NCBI RefSeq assembly: GCF_902506195.1
Contig: NZ_LR732817.1
Span: 2,550,245-2,614,244, forward strand
Direction of reading: 5' to 3'
Source: Citricoccus sp. K5
GTDB taxonomy: Bacteria > Actinomycetota > Actinomycetes > Actinomycetales > Micrococcaceae
DNA length: 64,000 nucleotides
Positions 39,652-48,391 of the stretch are shown here, one piece after another. Both the position numbers and the translations under genes were made by a program. Each line of letters begins with the position of its first letter. Positions within the stretch are counted from its first letter, which is position 1. Below the pieces are notes generated by a model. It worked only from the letters and a program-made list of their open reading frames with translations, ran no database searches and was not told the DNA's origin.

Positions 39652-42026
39652 CATCCACCGCTGGTTCCGAACCCCGCACGGAGGCCGCGGGAGGACGCCT
39701 GCGAGCTCCCCTCCTGCTGGCGATCGATGGCCGCTCCGGCGCAGGCAAGACCTCCCTCGCCGTGGAGACGGCAGCCGTGTTGCGGCCCCACCTGGAGGTG
39801 GCCGTCTTCCACCTGGACTCCATCTATCCCGGTTGGGACGGCCTCGCCGACTCCCTGGACACCTACGTCCACGAGGTCGTCGCCCCGCTAGCCCAGGGCC
39901 GCACCGCGCAGTGGACCTGGTGGGACTGGACAGCCGATGCGCCGGGACGCGCGGATGTCACTCCGCCGGCCGACGTCGTGATCCTCGAAGGCGTGGGGGC
40001 GGGGAACCGGAACGCCCGTCCGCACCTGGATGCCGTGGCCTGGGTGGCCATGGATGACGGCGAGCGCCAGCGGCGCGCGCTGCGGCGTGACGGCGAGACC
40101 TTCGCCGCACACTGGGAGCGGTGGGCCGCGCAGGAGGACGCCTACCTGGCCGGGGACGAGGTGGCGGAGGCGGCCTGGCTGACCCTCAACGGCCACGGAC
40201 CCACGCCGCGGGCCGCGGCCGACCTGGTGGAGGGCCTGCGCTCCCTGCCCGGCTGGGAGGCAGCGCTCGCCCTCGTGCCGGCGCCCGGCCCGCCCCAGTG
40301 GGAACGCCGCACCCTGGCCACCGCCGCCGAGCCGAGGGCGCTCTTCGCCGCCATGGGCGGCCCGGACGCCGCGACCGCCCTGCTGCTGGAGAGTTCGGAC
40401 CGGGACGTGACGCCCGCACCGGAGCGCAGCCGGCACTCCCTCATCGGCCTGGCCACCGATTCCTCGACCGTCGCGACCCACACGAGCGGCGTCACCACCG
40501 TCTCCTCCGGCCTGCTCACCCTGCGGCGCCCCGGTGCGTTCTTCCCGTGGCTGGCCACCGTCTGGCCTGGCGGCCCCAGCACCGGGCACCCCGCGGCAGG
40601 GCACGACGCCGGCCCGGCAGGCCTGGGAGCGCCCGGCACCCCCGGCCGTGCGGGTGGTGTAGGCCATCCGGGCGACTCCGGTCCTGCGGACAGTCCTTTC
40701 CAGCCCGGCTGGATGGGCTGGATCGGCTACGGCATCAAGCGCGAGGCCGGTTCCCCGGACGGGGCGGCAACGCTGGCCGCGGCCGCCGACGAGGCGGCGC
40801 CGGCCGTACCCGAGGCACTGCTGTTCCACCCGGAGCGGGGCGCCAGCGTGGACCACATGGCCGGCACCACCACCCTCTTCTGGTCTGCCGACGATCCGGG
40901 CGGGCCCGAGTGGGCGGACCGGGTGACGGATGGATTGCGCGAGGGGCTGTCGCAGGGGCTCCCGGACGGGCTGTCGGCTGAGCGTTCGGAGGGGGAGCCG
41001 GCCGACCGCGCGGAGGGCCGGGCCGCCGCAGCACCCGCCACTCCCCCGGTCTTCACCGTGCGGGACACCCGTGAGGAATACCTCACCAAGATCCGGGCGG
41101 CCCAGCAGCAGATCCACGAGGGGAACACCTACGAGGTCTGCCTGACCACGGCCCTGGAGTCCACGGTGGACGCCTTCGACGGCTGGTCCACCTACCGGCG
41201 GCTCGCCGAGGCGAACCGGGCCCCGTTCACCCTGTACCTGCGCGCCCAGGTGGCCAGGGCCGGCGTCGGGCGCGGAGCCGAGACGGGCAGCGGGACTCAG
41301 ACCGGGGGCGGGCCGGTACAGATCCTCTCCACCAGCCCCGAGCGGTTCCTCTCGGTCTCCTCGAGTGCGGCGGGAGGCTGGCTGGTGACGGAGCCGATCA
41401 AGGGAACGCGCCCGCGCGGGGCCACGCCGGACAAGGACCGCGCGCTGGCCGAGGAGCTGGCCTCCTCCCCCAAGGACCGGGCCGAGAACATCATGATCAC
41501 GGACCTGGCCCGTAACGACCTCTCGCGGTTCGCCCGGCCGGGGACACTGGCGACCACGCGGGTGTGCGCGATCGAGTCGTACCCGACGGTGCACCAGATG
41601 GTCTCCACGGTGACCGCCCAGCTGCAGCCCGGAGTGCCGCGGGCCGATGCGCTCGCCGCGGCCTTCCCGCCCGGGTCGATGACGGGCGCCCCGAAGATCT
41701 CCACCATGGACATCCTCGAGGACCTCGAGGCGGGGCCGCGCGGGGTGTACTCCGGGGTGGCCGGCTATCTCTCCGCCGATGGCGCGGCCGACCTGAACGT
41801 ACTGATCCGCACGCTGGTCGCGGTGCCGGCGCCGTCTGCAGCGGGGGAACCGGTGGAGTCGGCAGGGCCGGCGTCGGCCGTGCGGGACACCGGGCGCACG
41901 CACCTCTCGCTTGGCGTGGGCGGGGCGATCACCTCGGACTCCGTACCGGAGGAGGAATGGGACGAGGTGCGCACCAAGGCCCACGGCGTGCTCCGGGTGC
42001 TCGGCTCGGCCTTCCCGGACGCCTGA
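39648..42026 (+). CDS. pabB: Fusion of P-loop kinase-like domain and aminodeoxychorismate synthase component I (PabB)
   Basis: A 792-residue two-part protein. Residues about 20-185 form a uridine-kinase-like P-loop domain: Walker A GRSGAGKTS (28-36), the HLDSIYPGWDGL substrate loop (55-66) and VILEGVGAG (111-119). Residues about 465-785 are a chorismate-binding domain with INEG-like IHEGNTYEVCLTT, EPIKGTRPRG, MITDLARNDLSRF and FPPGSMTGAPK. The PIKGT motif, with its Lys, marks PabB rather than TrpE (PIAGT). PabB makes 4-amino-4-deoxychorismate for folate with glutamine amidotransferase PabA, not present here. Between the two domains lie about 280 less conserved residues, probably including the PabB N-lobe. 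It starts on the marR stop (ATGA). Confidence 0.9.
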   Translation: MTSTAGSEPRTEAAGGRLRAPLLLAIDGRSGAGKTSLAVETAAVLRPHLEVAVFHLDSIYPGWDGLADSLDTYVHEVVAPLAQGRTAQWTWWDWTADAPGRADVTPPADVVILEGVGAGNRNARPHLDAVAWVAMDDGERQRRALRRDGETFAAHWERWAAQEDAYLAGDEVAEAAWLTLNGHGPTPRAAADLVEGLRSLPGWEAALALVPAPGPPQWERRTLATAAEPRALFAAMGGPDAATALLLESSDRDVTPAPERSRHSLIGLATDSSTVATHTSGVTTVSSGLLTLRRPGAFFPWLATVWPGGPSTGHPAAGHDAGPAGLGAPGTPGRAGGVGHPGDSGPADSPFQPGWMGWIGYGIKREAGSPDGAATLAAAADEAAPAVPEALLFHPERGASVDHMAGTTTLFWSADDPGGPEWADRVTDGLREGLSQGLPDGLSAERSEGEPADRAEGRAAAAPATPPVFTVRDTREEYLTKIRAAQQQIHEGNTYEVCLTTALESTVDAFDGWSTYRRLAEANRAPFTLYLRAQVARAGVGRGAETGSGTQTGGGPVQILSTSPERFLSVSSSAAGGWLVTEPIKGTRPRGATPDKDRALAEELASSPKDRAENIMITDLARNDLSRFARPGTLATTRVCAIESYPTVHQMVSTVTAQLQPGVPRADALAAAFPPGSMTGAPKISTMDILEDLEAGPRGVYSGVAGYLSADGAADLNVLIRTLVAVPAPSAAGEPVESAGPASAVRDTGRTHLSLGVGGAITSDSVPEEEWDEVRTKAHGVLRVLGSAFPDA

Positions 42027-42036
42027 CCGGGACGGG

Positions 42037-43539
42037 TCACTGCAGGGCGGAGGTCAGGCGGAACACGTTGTCCACCCAACGCTGGGCCCGCGGCCGGGCC
42101 TGCCATTCCGCCAGGGTCAGCTCCTCGGACACGGCCCGGTAGTCCTCGATCACGGGTTGCAGCGCCTCCACCGTCTCGGAGCCCACGGTCAGCACCGAGA
42201 CCTCCATGTTCAGGGAGAAGGAGCGCATGTCCATGTTGGAGGAGCCGAAGACCGCCACGTCGTTGTCCACGGTGAACAGCTTGGCGTGCAGCACATTGGG
42301 GTCCGGATAGCGGAAGATCCGGATGCCGGCCTTCAACAGGGCGTCGTAGTAGGACTGCTGGGCGTGGTGGACCATGAACTGGTCCGCCTTGCGGCAGACG
42401 AACAGCTCCACGTCCACCCCGCGCTGGGCCGCGGTGGTCAGGGCGTAGAGCATCGAGTCGTCCGGCACCAGGTACGGCGAGACCACCACGAGGCGATCCC
42501 GGGCGGAGTAGAACAGATGGTTGAACACGCGCAGGTTGTTCTCATTGGAGAATCCGGGGCCGGAGGGGATGACCTGGGCGATGCTGCCGTCGTCCACCTC
42601 CAGCTCAGCCGGGTCGGGTTCGCGGAATCGACCTTCGAGCTCGTCTCCGGTCTCGGCGAACCAGTCGGTCACGAACACCACGTCGAGTGAGGCGACCACG
42701 GGGCCGGTGATGCGGCTCATCAGGTCCACCCATTCCCGGCCTATGGCATGGGACGAGGCCCGCTTGTAGCCGGGCTCCACGAGGTTCTGCGAGCCGGTGT
42801 AGCCCACCAGCCCGTCCACGATGAGGATCTTGCGGTGATTGCGCAGGTCCGGGCGTTGGTACTTGCCACGCCAGGGCAGCACGGGCATCGCCAGCTGGTA
42901 TTCGAGCCCCGCCGCATCCAACCGGCGCCGCAGCTGCCGGTAGCCCTTGACCCGCATCGAGCCGATGTGGTCGAAGAGGATCCGCACCGTCACGCCCCGG
43001 GCATGGGCCCGCTCCAGGGCCTCGAGCACCACGGAGGCGTACCCCTGCCGGTCCTTCGGGTCGTCCGCGAGGATGTAGAAGATCAGGTGGACGTAGTCCT
43101 GGGCCCGGTCGATGTCCGCGGCCATCCTCTGCATGGACGCCCGGTAGTCGGTGAGGTACTCGAACTCGTTGCCGTCCAGCATCGGGAAGCTCGTCAGGTT
43201 CCGGGTCAACCGCGCCGCCGACACCACATACCGCGGTGCCATGCCGGCGTCATTGGGCAGCTGCAGGTGGGCGGTGGCCTGGCCGAGCGCCTCGTTGACC
43301 GCCTTCTGGCGGGATCGGCGCTGGCCCCCGAGCCGGAAGGAGCCCAACAGCAGGAACAGGATGAGGCCGGGCAGTGGCAGGAAGAAGATGATGAGCAGCC
43401 ACGCCATCGCCACCGCGGGGCGGCGGCCACCCGGGACGATGCCGAGCAGCAGGATGCGGATGCCGACGTCGACGATCCAGAAGATGACTGTCAGCCAGTC
43501 GGGGAAGATGCCGAACTCGGCGGTGGGCCAGAGCATCAC
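42037..43539 (-). CDS. cls: Cardiolipin synthase (phospholipase D superfamily)
   Basis: A 500-residue membrane enzyme that joins two phosphatidylglycerols to cardiolipin. Two N-terminal membrane helices (residues about 15-35 and 45-66) precede two PLD domains with HxK motifs: NHRKILIVDGLVGYTGSQN (His235, Lys237) and LHAKLFTVDNDVAVFGSSN (His418, Lys420), each followed by the conserved Asp and Gly-Ser. It converges on the PabB-fusion gene with a 10-base gap and lies 6 bases downstream of the TetR gene on the same strand, so may be co-transcribed with it. Confidence 0.96.
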   Translation of the reverse strand: MMLWPTAEFGIFPDWLTVIFWIVDVGIRILLLGIVPGGRRPAVAMAWLLIIFFLPLPGLILFLLLGSFRLGGQRRSRQKAVNEALGQATAHLQLPNDAGMAPRYVVSAARLTRNLTSFPMLDGNEFEYLTDYRASMQRMAADIDRAQDYVHLIFYILADDPKDRQGYASVVLEALERAHARGVTVRILFDHIGSMRVKGYRQLRRRLDAAGLEYQLAMPVLPWRGKYQRPDLRNHRKILIVDGLVGYTGSQNLVEPGYKRASSHAIGREWVDLMSRITGPVVASLDVVFVTDWFAETGDELEGRFREPDPAELEVDDGSIAQVIPSGPGFSNENNLRVFNHLFYSARDRLVVVSPYLVPDDSMLYALTTAAQRGVDVELFVCRKADQFMVHHAQQSYYDALLKAGIRIFRYPDPNVLHAKLFTVDNDVAVFGSSNMDMRSFSLNMEVSVLTVGSETVEALQPVIEDYRAVSEELTLAEWQARPRAQRWVDNVFRLTSALQ

Positions 43540-43545
43540 CCCAGC

Positions 43546-44157
43546 CTACGGTGAGTCAGGTCTCCCAGCCGGGACCACGAGGTCCAACAGCTGGTCGATC
43601 CACTCGGTGGTCAGGGGCCGGGAGAACATCAGGCGCAGCAGCAGACTCGCTCCCACCGTCTCGGCGAGGAACTGCGGCGGCGCGGCCAGTACCCCCGGAT
43701 GATTCCGGTCGTGCTCCTGGAACCGGGCGTCCAGCCCGGCCATGATCGGCTGCACCAAGGCCGAGTGCATGGCGGCGGAGGTCTCCCCGGCGGAGGTCAG
43801 GGCGGACATGATCGTCTGGATGAGGCGGGAGACCTCCGGCTCCTCGATCTCGGATTTGAGCGCCGCGAGCCAGGCGCCCAGGTCGCCGCGCAGATCACCG
43901 GTGTCCTGGGGCACCCCGAGGGGCATCTCCAGGAAACCCTCGGCCAGGGCCTCGACGACCACGCCGGCCTTGGAGCCCCACCAGCGGTAGATGGTCTGCT
44001 TGCCGACTCCCGCCGCGGCGGCGATCCCCTCGACCGTGAGTTCCTGGAAACCGCAGCCGACCATCAGGTCCGCCGCCGCTTCCAGCACGGCTACGCGCGA
44101 CTTCTCGCTGCGCGGCCGGCCCCGGTGCTCCACCGGCTTCTCCGCCCCGACGCTCAA
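43546..44157 (-). CDS. TetR-family transcriptional regulator
   Basis: A 203-residue TetR regulator. The helix-turn-helix is ELTVEGIAAAAGVGKQTIYRWWGSKAG at residues about 40-68, the ligand-binding C-terminus is typical TetR_C (FSRPLTTEWIDQLLDLV). It is divergent from the large MMPL exporter, which it probably represses, and is followed by cls 6 bases later. Intergenic region of about 215 bases holds a candidate operator. Confidence 0.93.
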   Translation of the reverse strand: MSVGAEKPVEHRGRPRSEKSRVAVLEAAADLMVGCGFQELTVEGIAAAAGVGKQTIYRWWGSKAGVVVEALAEGFLEMPLGVPQDTGDLRGDLGAWLAALKSEIEEPEVSRLIQTIMSALTSAGETSAAMHSALVQPIMAGLDARFQEHDRNHPGVLAAPPQFLAETVGASLLLRLMFSRPLTTEWIDQLLDLVVPAGRPDSP

Positions 44158-44257
44158 TGACGTCCTCCTGCTCTGGTGACCTGTCCGCCAAACTGATGTG
44201 TTCGCCAGCCTATGACCTGCCGTTCGTGGCCCATCTCACATCGGTCATTTCGATACG

Positions 44258-44275
44258 AGACGTTGCGTCTATTAT
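44258..44275. promoter_or_regulatory. Candidate TetR operator over the MMPL promoter
   Basis: AGACG-TTG-CGTCT (44258-44270) is a perfect dyad, and a TATTAT -10-like hexamer (44270-44275, 5 of 6 bases of TATAAT) overlaps its right end. The position suits repression of the plus-strand MMPL gene, whose start is about 100 bases further on. No clear -35 is seen. Confidence 0.5.
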
Positions 44276-44372
44276 AGTCGTTGCCGGACGTGTTGGGTGG
44301 CGGCAGGCCGCCGCATGACCCGCCCGCCGATTCTCCTGGCCGCCCTTTCTTCTCCTCAAGGAGTGACGCCTC

Positions 44373-47117
44373 ATGGCTGAACTGCTCTACCGACTCGGCT
44401 TCGGGTCGTCCAAGCGCCCGTGGACCGTGATCAGCAGCTGGCTGGTGGTACTGGCGCTGGCCGTGGGCGGCTTCCTCGCCTTCGGCGGAACCCTGACCTC
44501 CTCCATCACCATTCCGGGCACCCCCACCAGCCAGGTCACCGACCGGCTGACCGAGGAATTCCCCGAGGCGGCCAACGGCGCCGGGTCCGTGGTGTTCCGC
44601 ACCGCGGACGGCTCCGAGTTCACGGCGGAGCAGGAACAGCAGATCACCGATCTGATGGCCGAGGTCGGGGACACCGAGGGCGTCGACTCCACCCTGGACC
44701 CCTTCACCACCGAACAGCAGAAGGCGGACGGCCAGCGGGACCTGGAGGACGGCCGCGCCGAACTCGAGGCCGGCAGTCAGCAGCTTGAGGACGGCCAGTC
44801 CCAACTGGATGACGCCGTGGCCCAGCTGGACGCGGCTCAGACCGAACTGGACTCCGGGCAGGAACAGCTCGATGCCGGCCAGGCCCAGTTGGACGAGGCA
44901 CGCGCCCAGGCCGAGGCGGCCGGCGCCCCGGCCGCGACGATGGCCCAGCTCCAGCAGCAGCAGGCCGCCCTGGACGCCCAGCAGGAGGAGCTGGATGCCG
45001 CCCGCGCCCAGCTCGACGAGGGCCGCGGTGAGATCGAGACGAACCAGGCCACTCTGGACGAGTCCGCCCAGGAACTGGCGGACGGCGAGACCGAGCTGGC
45101 CCAGGGTGAGCAGATGCTGGCCCTGACACAGGACTACCGGACCGTGTCCGAGGACGGCACGGCCGCCGTCGGGACCGTGTCCTTCACCCTCCCGGCCATG
45201 GAGGTTGAGCAGGCCATCAAGGACGAGGTGGTCTCCGCCCTGACCGAGGCTGACATCGCCGGCGTCGAGGTGCTGCCCGCGAACGACCTCTCCCAGGCCA
45301 TCCCGCAGATCGCCGGACCGGCCGAGGTCATCGGGCTGGTGATCGCCGGCATCGTGCTGTTCATCATGCTCGGCACCCTCGTGGCCGCCGGCCTGCCGAT
45401 CCTGACCGCCCTCATCGGCGTGGCCATCGGCGCCGCCGGCACACTGGCGTTCTCCGGGATGATCGACATGCTGTCCGTGACGCCGGTGCTGGGCCTGATG
45501 CTCGGCCTGGCCGTGGGCATCGACTACGCCCTGTTCATCATCAACCGCCACCGGCGCCAGCTCAAGGACGGCGTCCCGCTGCACGAGTCCATCGGCCTGG
45601 CCACGGGCACCTCCGGCAACGCCGTGGTGTTCGCCGGCCTGACCGTGGTCATCGCCCTGGCCGCCCTGAACGTCACCGGCATCCCGTTCCTGGGCCTGAT
45701 GGGCACCGTGGGTGCCGTCTGCGTGGCCCTCGCCGTGCTGATCGCCATCAGCATGATGCCGGCCCTGCTGGGCCTGGCGAAGTACCGGGTGCTGTCCAAG
45801 AAGGAGCGGGCTGCCGCGGACGCCACAGTGGCGGCAGCCACCAGAACGGCCAGCACCGGCAAGCACACCGCCGATGCGGAGCACGCCTCCTCCACCGGCC
45901 GGGCACCCCGGCCGATGTCCACGGTGCGCGCGGTGCTCACCGCCGTCGGGTCCGTGGTGCTGCTGGCCGTCATCGCCATCCCGTTCTTCTCCATGCGCCT
46001 GGGCCTGCCGGATGGCGCCTCGGAGCCGCCGGAGTCGGCCAGCTACCAGGCCTACGAGACCCTGGGCGAGAAGTTCGGCGAAGGCCGCAACGGTCCCCTC
46101 GTGGTGACCGCGGACCTGCCGGAGGGTCTGACGGACACCGAGATCGTGGACGAGCAGCTGGCCGTCGCCGAGCAGCTCCAGGGCATCGAGAGCGTGACCT
46201 CCGTGGTCCCGGCCGCCGTGTCCGAGGACAACGGCATGGCGATGTTCCAGGTCATCCCGGAGGGCGGCCCGAACGCGGTCACCACCGAGGAACTGGTGCA
46301 CACGCTGCGAGCCACGGAGCCGGAGTCAGAGTCCACCAACCTGGCCGTGGCCGGCACCACCAGCGGATTCGTGGACGTGGCGGAGAAGCTCGCCGACGCG
46401 CTGCCGCTGTACCTGGGCGTCGTCGTCGGGCTGTCCCTGATCATCATGATCGTGGTGTTCCGCTCGCTGCTGGTGCCGCTGATCGCCACCGGCGGGTTCA
46501 TCCTCTCCGCCTTCGCCGCGATGGGTGGCGTGGTGGCCATCTACCAGTGGGGCTGGCTGGCCTCGGTCTTCCAGGTCCATAACCCGGCCCCGATCCTGGC
46601 CTTCCTGCCGACGATCATGGTGGGCGTGCTGTTCGGCCTGGCGATGGACTATCAGCTGTTCATCTCCACCGGCATGCGAGAGGCCTACGCCCACGGCTCC
46701 TCGGCCCGCGTGGCGGTCCAGCAGGGGCTGAAGGCCGGCCGCTCCGTGGTGATCGCCGCGGCCATCATCATGATCAGCGTGTTCGGCGGCTTCGTGTTCT
46801 CCGAATCCGCCATGATCCGCCCGATCGGCTTCGGCCTGGCGTTCGGCGTGCTCGTGGACGCCTTCGTGGTCCGGCTGCTGCTGATCCCGGCCCTGATGCA
46901 CCTGTTCGGCGACGCCGCCTGGTGGCTGCCGAAGTGGCTGGACCGGATCCTGCCGAACGTGGACGTCGAGGGTGCCTCGCTGGAGCGCAGCCACGGCTAC
47001 TCGGATCCGGAGCTGGCTGGCGCTGACGGAGCCGGCGGCGGCAACGGCGGAGGGCCCCACGGCGACGGTGGGGACGGCGGGGGCCGCGACGACGACCCCG
47101 CACTGACCCGGGTCTGA
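44373..47117 (+). CDS. MMPL-family RND exporter with extracytoplasmic coiled coil
   Basis: A 914-residue RND-type exporter. The first TM helix near residue 25 is followed by an extracytoplasmic domain with a long coiled coil (residues about 118-250) of repeated L..G..QL/EL units such as ELEAGSQQLEDGQSQLDDA, ending in a Gln-rich part. Six TM helices follow, with GLAVGIDYALFIINRHRRQLK, then the second half with GVLFGLAMDYQLFISTGMREAY; the Asp-Tyr pairs match the proton relay. The C-terminus is Gly/Asp-rich. Start ATG 44373 with AAGGAGTGACGCCTC. Divergent TetR probably represses it. Confidence 0.94.
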   Translation: MAELLYRLGFGSSKRPWTVISSWLVVLALAVGGFLAFGGTLTSSITIPGTPTSQVTDRLTEEFPEAANGAGSVVFRTADGSEFTAEQEQQITDLMAEVGDTEGVDSTLDPFTTEQQKADGQRDLEDGRAELEAGSQQLEDGQSQLDDAVAQLDAAQTELDSGQEQLDAGQAQLDEARAQAEAAGAPAATMAQLQQQQAALDAQQEELDAARAQLDEGRGEIETNQATLDESAQELADGETELAQGEQMLALTQDYRTVSEDGTAAVGTVSFTLPAMEVEQAIKDEVVSALTEADIAGVEVLPANDLSQAIPQIAGPAEVIGLVIAGIVLFIMLGTLVAAGLPILTALIGVAIGAAGTLAFSGMIDMLSVTPVLGLMLGLAVGIDYALFIINRHRRQLKDGVPLHESIGLATGTSGNAVVFAGLTVVIALAALNVTGIPFLGLMGTVGAVCVALAVLIAISMMPALLGLAKYRVLSKKERAAADATVAAATRTASTGKHTADAEHASSTGRAPRPMSTVRAVLTAVGSVVLLAVIAIPFFSMRLGLPDGASEPPESASYQAYETLGEKFGEGRNGPLVVTADLPEGLTDTEIVDEQLAVAEQLQGIESVTSVVPAAVSEDNGMAMFQVIPEGGPNAVTTEELVHTLRATEPESESTNLAVAGTTSGFVDVAEKLADALPLYLGVVVGLSLIIMIVVFRSLLVPLIATGGFILSAFAAMGGVVAIYQWGWLASVFQVHNPAPILAFLPTIMVGVLFGLAMDYQLFISTGMREAYAHGSSARVAVQQGLKAGRSVVIAAAIIMISVFGGFVFSESAMIRPIGFGLAFGVLVDAFVVRLLLIPALMHLFGDAAWWLPKWLDRILPNVDVEGASLERSHGYSDPELAGADGAGGGNGGGPHGDGGDGGGRDDDPALTRV

Positions 47118-47131
47118 CACCGCATCACCAC

Positions 47132-47176
47132 CGCAGGAGGGCGGGGCGCATCCGTGATGCGCCCCGCCCTCCTGCG
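47132..47176 (+). terminator. Terminator after the MMPL gene
   Basis: A perfect 20-base stem (47132-47151 with 47157-47176) with the loop CCGTG. No long T-run follows. It ends 13 bases before the pabC start codon chosen, and an alternative upstream start codon (47154) would fall inside it, which favours the later start. Confidence 0.85.
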
Positions 47177-47189
47177 TAGGCTGTGGCCT

Positions 47190-48326
47190 ATGACAGAGTC
47201 GCCCCAGCCAGCTGCACCGTTCGTCCCGGGTCCCGGGGAATCCGTGGTCGTCTATCTCGAGCCCGACGCCGGCCCGGCCGGTTCCACGGGCAGCTCCGGT
47301 TCCGCTGCCCCTGCTGATTCCGCGACCGCAGCCCCCTCCGGCGTGAGCCTGCGCGTGGACGATCCGCGCCGACCGGCCATCCTGGTGACGGACCAGGGCC
47401 TGACCCGGGGGGACGGGGTGTTCGAGACCATGACCGCCGTGGCGGCCGAGGGTTCCGGCTCGAGCCCGGGCTCGGGAGCACCTTTGCGGGTCCGCAAGGA
47501 GGACTCCCACCTAGCTCGGCTGGCCACCTCGGCCGAGGCACTGGAGATGACCCTCCCGCCGGCAGACGACTGGCGGCGGGCCGCCGCGGCCGGGCTGGAG
47601 GCGTTCGCCGCCGGCAACCCGGGCATGAACGCCGTGGTGAAGCTGGTGGCCACCCGAGGTCCCGAGGGCGCGCCCGGCGGAGGGCACTACGTCAGGGGCG
47701 GGGCCGGCGTCGAGCGTCTGACCGGGACGTATTGGGTGCTGGTCTCCCCCGTGTCCCCGGGACTGGCCGCAGCCCGTGAGCGCGGCCTGAAGGTGCTGCT
47801 GCTGGACCGCGGCATGGACTCCGGGGTGGCGGAGCGCGCGCCGTGGCTGCTGATGGGCACCAAGTCGCTGAGCTATGCCGTGAACATGGCCGCCCTGCGT
47901 TACGCCATGTCCCACGGGGCGGACGATGTCATCTTCACGTCATCGGACGGCCAGGTGCTGGAGGGGCCGACCTCGACCGTGCTGATGGCCCGACGGGTCC
48001 CGCAGCAGGACGGCAGCACCGGGATTGAGCTGGTCACGCCCCTGCGCAGCTCCGGGATCCTGCCCGGCACCTCCCAGGGCACCATCTTTGCCGCCGCCCA
48101 GGCCGCCGGCTGGCAGCTGGGCTATGGACCGCTGGAGCCTTCGGACCTGGTGGATGCCGATGGGGTCTGGCTGGTGTCCTCCGTGCGTCTGGTCGCCCCC
48201 GTGACCCACCTGGACGGCGAGGAGATCCCGCAGGACGCCGAGCTCACCGAGCTGCTGAACGGCTTTCTGGCCGAGGACCGGGAACCCGGCGAGCACGGGC
48301 CGAACGGGCGCAGCGATCACGCTTAG
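47190..48326 (+). CDS. pabC: Aminodeoxychorismate lyase PabC (class IV aminotransferase fold)
   Basis: A 378-residue PLP enzyme of the class IV aminotransferase fold. It is expected to convert aminodeoxychorismate to p-aminobenzoate and pyruvate. The active-site Lys is in LMGTKSLSYAVNMAALR; GDGVFETMTAV, LRVRKEDSHLARLA and LEGPTSTVLM and RSSGILPGTSQG are PLP-phosphate-binding and family signatures. D-amino-acid and branched-chain aminotransferases share this fold, so the call rests on the nearby PabB fusion. An N-terminal extension of about 50 residues rich in Ala/Pro/Ser. Start ATG 47190 is preferred over 47154, which lies in the terminator. Confidence 0.8.
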   Translation: MTESPQPAAPFVPGPGESVVVYLEPDAGPAGSTGSSGSAAPADSATAAPSGVSLRVDDPRRPAILVTDQGLTRGDGVFETMTAVAAEGSGSSPGSGAPLRVRKEDSHLARLATSAEALEMTLPPADDWRRAAAAGLEAFAAGNPGMNAVVKLVATRGPEGAPGGGHYVRGGAGVERLTGTYWVLVSPVSPGLAAARERGLKVLLLDRGMDSGVAERAPWLLMGTKSLSYAVNMAALRYAMSHGADDVIFTSSDGQVLEGPTSTVLMARRVPQQDGSTGIELVTPLRSSGILPGTSQGTIFAAAQAAGWQLGYGPLEPSDLVDADGVWLVSSVRLVAPVTHLDGEEIPQDAELTELLNGFLAEDREPGEHGPNGRSDHA

Positions 48327-48391
48327 GCTTCATGCCGAGAAGCCCTTCCGAGGGGACCCGGTGTTTGGGTGGGCTGTGATGATGACAAGGC

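Noticed and set aside
47154-47189. Earlier start of pabC
   Set aside because: The codon lies inside the strong terminator hairpin 47132-47176.
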